Assembly (NCBI GenBank): GCA_937139335.1
Contig: CAKZPN010000027.1
Span: 124,001-188,000 of the forward strand
Direction of reading: 5' to 3'
Origin: an uncultured Roseicyclus sp.
Lineage (GTDB): Bacteria > Pseudomonadota > Alphaproteobacteria > Rhodobacterales > Rhodobacteraceae
DNA length: 64,000 bases
This document shows, piece after piece, positions 52,149 to 59,444 of this stretch (within the stretch, counting starts at the first letter, position 1; every line of letters begins with the position of its first letter). The translations under genes and the position numbers were made by a program. The notes below the pieces were generated by a model, which ran no database searches, had not been told where the DNA came from, and saw only the letters and a program-made list of their open reading frames with translations.

Positions 52149-52162
52149 CCGGACATGTCCGG
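52149..52162. repeat. 14-bp perfect palindrome upstream of fabF
   Basis: CCGGACATGTCCGG is a perfect dyad located 23 bases upstream (in fabF orientation) of nothing coding: it lies in the 202-bp acpP-fabF gap, next to the acpP terminator. It may be a transcription factor site for fabF. No known consensus is matched by eye. Confidence 0.45.
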
Positions 52163-52180
52163 CTTGTCGCGCCCCGCAAG

Positions 52181-52212
52181 CAAAACGGCCCCCGCATCGC
52201 TGCAAGGGCCGT
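52181..52212 (-). terminator. Terminator after acpP
   Basis: On the minus strand ACGGCCC pairs with GGGCCGT around a 14-base loop, followed by TTTTGC. Partial termination here would explain higher acpP than fabF mRNA, which is common for acyl carrier protein. Confidence 0.8.
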
Positions 52213-52238
52213 CTGAAAATCCGTCGCCGGATGCGCGC

Positions 52239-52472
52239 TTACTGCGCTTCCTTGATGAACTTGACCGCGTCGCCGAAGGTCTGGATGGTTTCGGCTGCGT
52301 CGTCGGGGATTTCGATACCGAACTCTTCCTCGAAGGCCATGACCAGCTCGACCGTGTCGAGCGAATCCGCGCCCAGATCATCGATGAATGAAGCGTTCTC
52401 GGTCACCTTATCCTCTTCGACGCTCAGGTGCTCGACCACGATCTTTTTCACGCGCTCTGCGATGTCGCTCAT
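52239..52472 (-). CDS. acpP: Acyl carrier protein
   Basis: A 77-residue acidic four-helix carrier protein. The phosphopantetheine-attachment serine lies in [31 protein letters not shown] is the standard N-terminus. It was not given as a separate ORF in the track because a longer frame (to 53108) covers it. The ATG at 52472 is preferred over 52478 because GAGG lies six bases upstream of the former and abuts the latter. Confidence 0.97.
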   Translation of the reverse strand: MSDIAERVKKIVVEHLSVEEDKVTENASFIDDLGADSLDTVELVMAFEEEFGIEIPDDAAETIQTFGDAVKFIKEAQ

Positions 52473-52678
52473 GTTCATCCTCGTTCGTTGCGGCGCCGCT
52501 CGTCCCGGCCCCTTCGTTTGCGTTCTGCCTCTCGGCCCGCTCATTTGACACCCGGACACTAGCCGGATGCGTCCCTGTCGGGAACCCTGGGCCCCGGCAA
52601 AATCTGCGCCGCCTATAGCATAGAAAAGAGCGAAGGCAACGGCCTTCGCATAACCCGGTCCGATGGCCCCGGCGGCGC

Positions 52679-53416
52679 TCACAGCATCGCCATCCCGCCG
52701 TTCACATGCAAGGTCGCGCCCGTGACGTAACCCGCCTCGGCACTCGCGAGATAAAGCGCGGCGGCGCCGATCTCGGCGGCCTGGCCCATGCGGCCCGCAG
52801 GGATCTGCGCCAGGATCTTGCCTTTCTGATCCTCGGTCAGCTTGCCGGTCATCGCCGTCTCGATGAAGCCCGGCGCGATGCAGTTCACCGTGATGCCCCG
52901 GCTCGCCACCTCGTAGGCGAGGCTTTTCGACATGCCCACCATCCCGGCCTTGGCGGCGGCGTAGTTGCCCTGCCCCGGGTTGCCGGTCGCGCCGACGATG
53001 GAGGAGATATTCACGATCCGCCCCCAGCGCGCCTTCATCATGCCGCGCAGCACGCCCCGGCAAAGCCGCATGGTCGAGGTCAGGTTCACCTCCAGCACGC
53101 TCGACCATTCGTCGTCCGACATCCGCATGAAGAGGTTGTCGCGGGTGATCCCGGCGTTGTTCACCAGGATATCGACCGCGCCCATCGCCTCCACCGCCTG
53201 TTTCGGCAGCGCCTCGACCGCCTCGGCATCGCTCAAGTTGCAGGGCAGCACATGCGCCCGCGCGCCAAGTTCGCCCGCCAGCGCCTCCAGCGGCTCGACC
53301 CGCGTGCCCGACAGCGCCACGCTCGCCCCGGCGGCGTGCAGCTTGCGCGCGATCTCGGCGCCAATGCCGCCCGACGCGCCGGTGACCAGCGCCGATTTTC
53401 CCGTCAGATCGAACAT
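52679..53416 (-). CDS. fabG: 3-oxoacyl-ACP reductase
   Basis: A 245-residue short-chain dehydrogenase that reduces 3-oxoacyl-ACP with NADPH. The nucleotide loop is [12 protein letters not shown], and the structural NNAG follows. The catalytic serine is in NISSIVG and the Y-x3-K is in [12 protein letters not shown]. The length is standard. It sits between the fabD pair and acpP. The 206-bp gap to acpP has room for an acpP promoter but none with a good consensus was identified. Confidence 0.96.
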   Translation of the reverse strand: MFDLTGKSALVTGASGGIGAEIARKLHAAGASVALSGTRVEPLEALAGELGARAHVLPCNLSDAEAVEALPKQAVEAMGAVDILVNNAGITRDNLFMRMSDDEWSSVLEVNLTSTMRLCRGVLRGMMKARWGRIVNISSIVGATGNPGQGNYAAAKAGMVGMSKSLAYEVASRGITVNCIAPGFIETAMTGKLTEDQKGKILAQIPAGRMGQAAEIGAAALYLASAEAGYVTGATLHVNGGMAML

Positions 53417-53434
53417 GTTGGAGTCTTCCTTTCG

Positions 53435-54007
53435 TCAGTTCGCCGTCTGTAGACCGAACCGATCCATGTCGTCTTCGGTCAGCGTGTAATTGTCCCGCGT
53501 GGCGCGCGTCTCGGCCATGAACGCGGCAAAGTCTCCATCGCCCAGCATGGCCTCGACGAACCGTTGCCGATCCCCCTCTGCCGCGGCGCTGGCGTCCACC
53601 GCCACGCCCATCCGGCGCTGCACCGCATCGCTCTGAAGCACCAGCGCTCCGCCCGTGACCGAACGCTCCGTGCCGCCCAGAAACAGGAAGATGCCGTCGT
53701 TCACGACCGCTCCCGTGGCGCGCGTCTCGAGCCCGGCCGCGCGGATCAGGCGACCCATTCCGGTGACCCAGGCCACGTCATCCGCGCCGGGAATATCGCC
53801 CAGCGCCACCACCTCCAGGCCGGGCGTCTGCTCCAGCGTGCGCTGCAGACGATCCGCCGCCGCGCCGCTGATCGGCCCCGAGATCCGCAGCACCGTACCT
53901 TCGACCCGGAACTCGGTCGCGCCCGCACCCACGAGCCGGATCAGCGCCAGCGCACCGCCCGCCATCACGACGATGACGGCCAGCGCGATGCCGAACCGCC
54001 TAAGCAT
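53435..54007 (-). CDS. Membrane-anchored periplasmic protein, ClpP/crotonase-fold-like, function unknown
   Basis: A 190-residue protein with one N-terminal membrane helix ([22 protein letters not shown]) and a periplasmic domain. The layout [26 protein letters not shown], then a [30 protein letters not shown] block, then [11 protein letters not shown] resembles COG3904-type periplasmic proteins with a ClpP-like fold. The position of the usual nucleophilic serine is not occupied by serine ([12 protein letters not shown]), so it may be non-catalytic. The ATG overlaps the fabD end by eight bases, so it is translated with fabD although no lipid-synthesis role is evident. Confidence 0.7.
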   Translation of the reverse strand: MLRRFGIALAVIVVMAGGALALIRLVGAGATEFRVEGTVLRISGPISGAAADRLQRTLEQTPGLEVVALGDIPGADDVAWVTGMGRLIRAAGLETRATGAVVNDGIFLFLGGTERSVTGGALVLQSDAVQRRMGVAVDASAAAEGDRQRFVEAMLGDGDFAAFMAETRATRDNYTLTEDDMDRFGLQTAN

Positions 54008-54944
54008 CGTGCAGACTCTCCGCCGCCGCTTTCACTTCATCCGGCGTGCCGACGCTCCGCGTCGCGATCGTCCGGTCGATACGCTTGACCATGCCGCTCA
54101 GCGCCTTGCCCGCGCCGATCTCCCAGGTCTCCGTCACGCCCTGCGCCGCCATCCAGGCCACGCTCTCGCGCCAGCGCACCCGGCCCGTCACCTGCTCGAC
54201 CAACCGCGCGGTGATCTGGTCGGGATCGCTTCCGGCCTCGGCGGTCACGTTGCCGACCAGCGGCACGGCGGGCGCCGTCAACCGGGTGTCGCGCAGCGCC
54301 TCGGCCATGGCGTCGGCGGCGGGTTGCATCAGTGCGCAGTGGAACGGGGCCGAGACCGGCAGCAGCAGCGCGCGCTTGGCGCCCTGCACCTTCGCGATTT
54401 CGACCGCGCGCAGCACCGCCTCGCGATCGCCCGACAGGACCACCTGTGCCGGATCGTTGTCATTGGCCGCGGCGCAGACCTGGCCTTCGGCGGCTTCCTG
54501 CGCGATTGCGCTCACCGCGTCGAAATCAAGGCCCAACACCGCCGCCATCGCGCCCTCGCCCGCCGGCACCGCCGCCTGCATCGCCTCGCCGCGCAGCCGC
54601 AGGAGGCGCGCAGCATCGGCCAGGCTCAGCGCGCCCGCAGCGCACAGCGCGGTGTATTCGCCCAGCGAATGACCGGCAACGAAAGCCGCCGCCGTCACCT
54701 CGACCCCCTCGGCCTTCAGCGCGGCCATCGCCGCCATCGACGTCGCCATCAGCGCCGGTTGCGCGTTGCGGGTCAGCGTCAGCGTGTCCTGCTCGCCCTC
54801 CCAGATCAGCGCCGACAGCTTCTCGCCCAGGGCCTCGTCCACCGCGTCGTAGACGGCGCGCGCGTCCGGGTAGGCGTCGGCCAGGTCACGGCCCATGCCG
54901 ATCGTCTGCGCACCCTGTCCGGGAAAAAGAAAGGCTCGTGTCAT
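54000..54944 (-). CDS. fabD: Malonyl-CoA--ACP transacylase
   Basis: A 314-residue acyltransferase that loads malonate on acyl carrier protein. The N-terminal AFLFPGQGAQTIGMGRDL block, the catalytic serine in VAGHSLGEYTAL and the catalytic histidine in VSAPFHCALM are all present. The ATG at 54944 has GAGGGA upstream; the track start adds six residues. It heads the minus-strand fab cluster. The upstream 99 bp separate it from the four-cysteine-domain gene on the same strand. Confidence 0.96.
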   Translation of the reverse strand: MTRAFLFPGQGAQTIGMGRDLADAYPDARAVYDAVDEALGEKLSALIWEGEQDTLTLTRNAQPALMATSMAAMAALKAEGVEVTAAAFVAGHSLGEYTALCAAGALSLADAARLLRLRGEAMQAAVPAGEGAMAAVLGLDFDAVSAIAQEAAEGQVCAAANDNDPAQVVLSGDREAVLRAVEIAKVQGAKRALLLPVSAPFHCALMQPAADAMAEALRDTRLTAPAVPLVGNVTAEAGSDPDQITARLVEQVTGRVRWRESVAWMAAQGVTETWEIGAGKALSGMVKRIDRTIATRSVGTPDEVKAAAESLHDA

Positions 54945-55043
54945 CGGGTCCCTCGTCGCCAATTCCTGCGACGGGGCTACCCCAAGGGCGATCCTGGCGC
55001 AACGGTCTGGCCGGGACCGCGCCCGTGCAGGCGCCGGAATTCG

Positions 55044-55880
55044 CTACCGAGCCGAAATCTCGACCTCGGTTCCACTGCACGAACCGCCGTAGGTCATGCC
55101 CACCCAGATGCTGATCAGGCCGTTCAGATTGGCCAGATCGTCCTCGATGCGCAGCCGGTTGTCGGCGTTGCGGCGACCGGCATACCAGTTGCCTTGCGCA
55201 TCGCGCAGCAAGATCTCCGCGTCGCAAGACCTGTTGGTCGTGACTTCGACGCGCCGCAGATCGTCGCTGAAGCCTGAAAGATCCAGCGTCAAAGTCGGGT
55301 TGGCGTTGAAGTAGCCGCGCCCGGGCAGTCCGTTGCACGACACGATGTTCGTGCTGCCCGATGCCGTCACATCGACCTCCAGCCCGTCTGCGACCAGTCG
55401 CGCTGCCGTGGTAATCAGCGGTTGGGCGATATACGCGGCCGACGGGCAGCCGGGGATGATACCGGTCACGATCTGCGGACCGCCCCCGGTCGGATCCGGG
55501 TCCGGCTCTGGCTGGGGTTCCGGAACAGGCTCGGGTTCCGGCTCGGGTTCCGGTACCGGGTCGGGGACAGGTTCGGGCTCCGGCTCCGGCGTGGGGTCAG
55601 GCGTCGGCACCACGATGAGGATCGGATCGCGGTCTTCCCATTCCTCGCGCGGCGGGATCTCGACGGTCGAGGTCCAGTCGGTGTCGAAATACGGATTCTG
55701 GATCTCGTCGCGCACCACGGTGCTGTAGGTGGTGGCCGTATCCGTCCCCATGTTCATGGCCGCAATCGCCATGCCCGTCGCGCCAGCGCAGATGACGACC
55801 CAGTCCACCGTCGCGAGCCCGGCCTCCTGGCGCAGGAATCGCGAGATCGAGGCGCGAAGGGGGGGGAAGATACGTGGCAT
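55044..55880 (-). CDS. Flp-pilin-like N-terminus fused to a Pro/Glu linker and a four-cysteine domain
   Basis: A 278-residue protein without a close match I can name. The N-terminus (ISRFLRQEAGLATVDWVVICAGATGMAIAA) looks like a Flp/TadE-type pilin segment: a charged head and a single hydrophobic stretch. A PEPEPVPDPVPEPEPEP linker (about residues 90-140) leads to a C-terminal domain of about 130 residues. That domain ends DNRLRIEDDLANLNGLISIWVG and carries cysteines in the same order as the domains in the genes at 58852 and 59445. It is probably surface-exposed, possibly as a minor pilin-like fibre. The ATG at 55880 is chosen because it starts just before this pilin-like head. It diverges from rpsF. 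Confidence 0.7.
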   Translation of the reverse strand: MPRIFPPLRASISRFLRQEAGLATVDWVVICAGATGMAIAAMNMGTDTATTYSTVVRDEIQNPYFDTDWTSTVEIPPREEWEDRDPILIVVPTPDPTPEPEPEPVPDPVPEPEPEPEPVPEPQPEPDPDPTGGGPQIVTGIIPGCPSAAYIAQPLITTAARLVADGLEVDVTASGSTNIVSCNGLPGRGYFNANPTLTLDLSGFSDDLRRVEVTTNRSCDAEILLRDAQGNWYAGRRNADNRLRIEDDLANLNGLISIWVGMTYGGSCSGTEVEISAR

Positions 55881-56030
55881 CGGGGAACATCCTGGGTGGT
55901 TAACAACGCGACTCAGCTCAATTCCGTCCTTCCCTACCGGGCGCTCTTGTCGAAAATGTGGCCGCATCACGGAGGGTTCCGGGCTCCGCGCCGCTGCAAA
56001 CCGCCCCTGCCCACCAACACGGCAAAGGGC

Positions 56031-56059
56031 TTGCCACGCCCCGGAGCCACCGCTATACG
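56031..56059 (+). promoter_or_regulatory. Candidate promoter of rpsF-rpsR-rplI
   Basis: TTGCCA at 56031-56036 and TATACG at 56054-56059 are separated by exactly 17 bases. Transcription would begin near 56066 and give a leader of about 105 bases before rpsF. Confidence 0.6.
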
Positions 56060-56104
56060 CCGCAGGTCTCCGCCGCATGTCATTTGATCGGCGCTCTACC
56101 TCGT

Positions 56105-56137
56105 GGTCCGGGGGGCGGAGATGCGAATGCCCCGGCC
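56105..56137 (+). promoter_or_regulatory. GC hairpin in the rpsF leader, possible S6:S18 regulatory element
   Basis: GG-T-CCGGGG pairs with CCCCGGCC with one bulged T and a 16-base loop, 35 bases before the rpsF ATG. S6:S18 complexes autoregulate their operon through a leader hairpin in many bacteria, but the match to that consensus is not established here. Confidence 0.35.
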
Positions 56138-56171
56138 TTTGAAAGACGCCCGCAACAGAACTGGAGCTTCC

Positions 56172-56624
56172 ATGCCTCTTTATGAGCATGTGATGATTGC
56201 GCGTCAGGATCTTTCCGGCACGCAGGCCGAAAGCCTCATCGAACATTTCGGCACGGTCCTCAGCGACAACGGCGGCGCCGTTGTCGAAACCGAGTACTGG
56301 GGCCTGAAGACCATGGCCTACAAGATCAACAAGAACCGCAAGGGCCACTACGCCTATATCCGCACCGATGCGCCCTCCGAGGCCGTGCAGGAGATGGAGC
56401 GCCTGATGCGCCTGCATGACGACGTCATGCGCGTCCTGACCGTGAAGGTCGAGGGCCACGAAGAAGGCCCCTCGGTCCAGATGCAGAAGCGTGACGACCG
56501 TGACCGCGGCGATCGCGGAGACCGTGGGGATCGCGGAGACCGTGGGGATCGGGGCGACCGCGGCGATCGTGGCGACCGGGGTGGTGATCGTGGCGACCGC
56601 GGCGAACGCCGCGAACGTCGCTGA
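56172..56624 (+). CDS. rpsF: 30S ribosomal protein S6 with long RGD-repeat tail
   Basis: A 150-residue S6. The ferredoxin-like domain (residues 1-100; [33 protein letters not shown]) is normal. The C-terminal 40 residues are an imperfect repeat of GDR/RGD units ending RGERRERR. Alphaproteobacterial S6 proteins often have charged tails, but this one is long and highly repetitive. S6 binds S18 in the small-subunit platform. The ATG at 56172 follows GGAG. It leads rpsF-rpsR-rplI. Confidence 0.97.
   Translation: MPLYEHVMIARQDLSGTQAESLIEHFGTVLSDNGGAVVETEYWGLKTMAYKINKNRKGHYAYIRTDAPSEAVQEMERLMRLHDDVMRVLTVKVEGHEEGPSVQMQKRDDRDRGDRGDRGDRGDRGDRGDRGDRGDRGGDRGDRGERRERR
56498..56622 (+). repeat. Tandem GDR-coding repeat in rpsF
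   Basis: The DNA repeats units close to GACCGNGGNGATCG, which encode the GDR/RGD tail of S6. Synonymous changes between copies suggest slippage followed by drift. Copy number probably varies between strains. Confidence 0.85.
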
Positions 56625-56641
56625 GAGGAAGGAACAAGACC

Positions 56642-56869
56642 ATGGCAGCAAAACCGTTTTTCCGCCGTCGCAAGTCCGATCCGTTCGAGGGCGATGGCGC
56701 CCCCAAGATCGACTACAAGGACGTGCGTCTCCTGCAGCGCTACATTTCCGAGCGTGGCAAGATCGTGCCCTCCCGCATCACCGCCGTCGGTGCCAAGAAT
56801 CAGCGTAAACTGGCCCAGGCCATCAAGCGCGCCCGGTTCCTGGCCCTTCTGCCCTATTCCGTGAAGTAA
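56642..56869 (+). CDS. rpsR: 30S ribosomal protein S18
   Basis: A 75-residue S18, the platform partner of S6. [33 protein letters not shown] and [13 protein letters not shown] are standard. A ribosome site AAGGAA precedes the ATG. It is 17 bp after rpsF and 12 bp before rplI. The zinc-type cysteine motif found in some S18 proteins is absent. Confidence 0.98.
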   Translation: MAAKPFFRRRKSDPFEGDGAPKIDYKDVRLLQRYISERGKIVPSRITAVGAKNQRKLAQAIKRARFLALLPYSVK

Positions 56870-56881
56870 GGAGACGATCCG

Positions 56882-57496
56882 ATGGAAGTCATCCTTCTGC
56901 AACGCGTGGCCAAGCTGGGCCAGATGGGCGAGGTCGTGACCGTCAAGGACGGATACGCCCGCAACTATCTGTTGCCGCAGAAAAAGGCCCTGCGCGTCAA
57001 CGACAGCAACATCAAGAGCTTCGAGGCCCAGAAGGCCCAGCTCGAGGCGCAGAACCTCGAGACCAAGAAAGAGGCCGAAGCCCTCGCCGCCCGTCTCGAC
57101 GGTCAGCGCTACGTGATCATCCGCTCGGCCTCCGACGCCGGCGCGCTCTACGGGTCGGTCACGCCCCGGGACGCGGCCGACGCGGCGACCGAGGCGGGCA
57201 TCACCGTCGACCGCCGCCAGGTGCAGATGCAAAAGCCCATCAAGGAGCTTGGTCTGCACGCGGTTCAGGTCGTGCTGCACCCCGAAGTCGAGGTGGAGAT
57301 CGTGCTGAACGTGGCCCGCTCCGCCGAAGAGGCCGAGCTTCAGGCCTCGGGCAAGACGATCCAGGAACTGGCTGCGGAAGAAGAAGCCGCAGCCGAGTTC
57401 GAGATCTCCGAGCTGTTCGATGACATCGGCGGCGCGCAGAACGACGAGGACGAGGACGGCGACGCACGGTCGAACGACGACGACCGGCAGGGCTGA
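56882..57496 (+). CDS. rplI: 50S ribosomal protein L9
   Basis: A 204-residue L9. The N-terminal rRNA-binding domain ([36 protein letters not shown]), the connecting helix and the C-terminal domain are complete. An acidic C-terminal extension of about 50 residues ([21 protein letters not shown]) exceeds the roughly 150 residues of E. coli L9, as seen in related alphaproteobacteria. AAGGAGA precedes the ATG. A strong terminator closes the operon. Confidence 0.97.
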   Translation: MEVILLQRVAKLGQMGEVVTVKDGYARNYLLPQKKALRVNDSNIKSFEAQKAQLEAQNLETKKEAEALAARLDGQRYVIIRSASDAGALYGSVTPRDAADAATEAGITVDRRQVQMQKPIKELGLHAVQVVLHPEVEVEIVLNVARSAEEAELQASGKTIQELAAEEEAAAEFEISELFDDIGGAQNDEDEDGDARSNDDDRQG

Positions 57497-57520
57497 AACC
57501 CGCCACCTCAAGAAATTGTC

Positions 57521-57554
57521 AGGCCGCATCCTCCGGGGTGCGGCCTATCTTTTT
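57521..57554 (+). terminator. Terminator of the rpsF-rpsR-rplI operon
   Basis: AGGCCGCA and TGCGGCCT pair with a GC-rich loop that can extend the stem, followed by ATCTTTTT. It lies 25 bp after the rplI stop. Confidence 0.92.
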
Positions 57555-57584
57555 GGGGGACCACCATAACCGGAGGACCCCGAC

Positions 57585-58781
57585 ATGAGACTTGCCCTGA
57601 CCTTCGCCGCCATGGCCACCCTGCCCGCCACGCAGGCGCTCGCGCAGCCCTGGCCGGACGGTGAGCCGAACCGCACCGACACCACCCCCGCTTTTGCCGA
57701 ACAGACCGAGGCCCCGGCGCAGCGGACCGATCCCGCGCCGGTAATGTCGACCATCACCGAAGACTTGACCACGCCCTGGGCCGTGGCCGTGCTGCCCGGC
57801 GACGCCGGCTATCTCGTGACCGAACGCGGCGGCACGCTCCGCCACGTAGGTCGCGACGGCACCGTTTCCGAGCCCATCACCGGCACGCCCGAGGTCGTGG
57901 CCGAGCGCCAGGGCGGGTTGCTCGACGTGGCCCTCTCGCATGACTTCGCGGAGAGCCGGGTGATCTACCTGACCTTCTCCGCCCCCGAGGGCGACGGCCA
58001 GTCCGCCACGGCCGCCGCGCGCGCGACGCTCTCCGAGGATCACACGGCCTTGCAGGGCGTGACCGAGATCTTCCGCCAGACCCCACCTGCTACCGTCGCG
58101 GGCCATTACGGCAGCCGCGTGGTGCCGCTGCCCGACGGCACCATCGCCATCACCACCGGCGAGCGCATGGCCCATTCCGACCGCGCGCAGGATCCCGCCA
58201 CGAGCTACGGCGCCGTGGTGCGGGTGACGCCCGAGGGCGCGGCGCCGCAGGACAGCGCCTTTGACGACATGAACGGCGCGCTGCCCGAGCTGCACAGCTA
58301 CGGCCACCGCAACGTTCAGGGCGCCGCCGTCGACCCAGACACCGGCAATCTCTGGGTCGTCGAACACGGCCCCGCCGGCGGCGACGAGCTGAACCTGATC
58401 GAGCCCGGCGGCAACTACGGCTGGCCCGAGGTGAGCTATGGCGAAAACTACGACGGGTCCGAACTTGCTGGTGGCCGCTACACCCATGCGCCGGACTTCA
58501 TCCCGCCGCGCTACTACTGGGACCCGGTGATCGCGCCGGGCGGCATGGTGTTCTACGATGGCGGGATGTTCCCCGACTGGCAGGGCGACATCCTCGCCGC
58601 CGGCCTCGTCGCGCAGGCCGTGGTGCGGCTCGACATGGATGGAGACACCGTGGCAGGTGAGGAACGGCTGGCCGAGGGCGTGGGCCGCGTGCGCGACGTC
58701 GCGGTGGACACCGACGGCTCCATCCTATTCGTCACCGACGAAGGCGCGGGCTCGGCCCTGATGCGCCTCGCAGTGCCCTGA
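57585..58781 (+). CDS. Secreted PQQ-dependent aldose sugar dehydrogenase
   Basis: A 398-residue exported protein with a signal peptide ending near ALAQP and a six-bladed propeller of the soluble glucose/aldose dehydrogenase family. 'TPWAVAVLPGDAGYLVTERGG' and 'RQGGLLDVALSHDF' form the first blades. The catalytic/PQQ region is seen in ELHSYGHRNVQGAAVDP and WVVEHGPAGGDELNL, and NYGWPEVSYGENYDG is the family signature. It oxidises sugars in the periplasm with PQQ as cofactor. The ATG at 57585 has a CGGAGGA ribosome site. It has its own terminator. Confidence 0.92.
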   Translation: MRLALTFAAMATLPATQALAQPWPDGEPNRTDTTPAFAEQTEAPAQRTDPAPVMSTITEDLTTPWAVAVLPGDAGYLVTERGGTLRHVGRDGTVSEPITGTPEVVAERQGGLLDVALSHDFAESRVIYLTFSAPEGDGQSATAAARATLSEDHTALQGVTEIFRQTPPATVAGHYGSRVVPLPDGTIAITTGERMAHSDRAQDPATSYGAVVRVTPEGAAPQDSAFDDMNGALPELHSYGHRNVQGAAVDPDTGNLWVVEHGPAGGDELNLIEPGGNYGWPEVSYGENYDGSELAGGRYTHAPDFIPPRYYWDPVIAPGGMVFYDGGMFPDWQGDILAAGLVAQAVVRLDMDGDTVAGEERLAEGVGRVRDVAVDTDGSILFVTDEGAGSALMRLAVP

Positions 58782-58798
58782 CACCCCGGCACGAAATA

Positions 58799-58831
58799 AG
58801 GCCCCGGATCGCATGGAGCGAACCGGGGCCT
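58799..58831. terminator. Bidirectional hairpin between the dehydrogenase and the four-cysteine gene
   Basis: AGGCCCCGG and CCGGGGCCT form a perfect 9-bp stem with a 15-base loop between two convergent genes. T-runs are weak on both sides. Confidence 0.75.
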
Positions 58832-58851
58832 CGTCGAGCGGTCGTTTCGGA

Positions 58852-59307
58852 TCAGAAGGTTTCAAGCGTCAGCGTGGCGCTGCAAGTGCCCGAGTGATAG
58901 GTGCCGACCCAGATGTCATAGACACCGGAGCGCGCGCCCATGATGTCCATCGACGCATTCAGCCCCTGGCCGCCGTCGTCGTTGAAATACCAGCGGCCCG
59001 TGGCGTCATTCACCAGAAGCACGGTATCGCAGTTGGCATTCACGCGGATGTTCAGGCGGTTGTAGGATTCCAGACCGTCGAGGCGAAACTCGAAATCGGG
59101 CTGCGAGATCACCCAGCCGGTGTTGTTGAACCCGCAGTTCCGCAACTGCTGGTTGCCGCCCGCGATGACGTTGTACGAGTTCGGCGACCACAGGTCCTGC
59201 CCGGTGGTGTAGTAGTTCTGGACGCCGGCCATCTGCACGTTCGGACAGGCGGCCGCCACGCCGGTCAGGCCAAGCAGGAAAAATGCGGCGGTAACAAGAC
59301 GTTTCAT
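58852..59307 (-). CDS. Secreted single-copy four-cysteine-domain protein
   Basis: A 151-residue secreted protein: signal peptide MKRLVTAAFFLLGLTGVAAA, then one domain of about 130 residues. Four cysteines occur in order in ACPNVQM, LRNCGF, NANCDTVLLV and SGTCSATL. The segment GRWYFNDDGGQGLNASMDI followed by YDIWVGTYHSGTC is nearly identical in pattern to the domains of the gene at 59445. The fold is probably a beta sandwich similar to bacterial pre-peptidase C-terminal (PPC) domains. Function is unknown. The ATG at 59307 follows AGGAGA. A 137-bp gap separates it from the larger paralogue upstream. Confidence 0.85.
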   Translation of the reverse strand: MKRLVTAAFFLLGLTGVAAACPNVQMAGVQNYYTTGQDLWSPNSYNVIAGGNQQLRNCGFNNTGWVISQPDFEFRLDGLESYNRLNIRVNANCDTVLLVNDATGRWYFNDDGGQGLNASMDIMGARSGVYDIWVGTYHSGTCSATLTLETF

Positions 59308-59444
59308 GATGATCTCCTAGGGAATGAGTTGAGGTCGAATTGACCCTCGAGGGGGAATTGTCCGCGGCAAGCTGGCGCTTTGCGCAAATACGCATGCCTG
59401 TTCTGGCGCGCCCCGGACGTTGTCAGGTGACCGGCCTCGGCCGA

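Noticed and set aside
56498-56622. Possible CRISPR-like or satellite repeat
   Set aside because: The repeats are short, contiguous, in frame and encode the S6 tail; there are no spacers.
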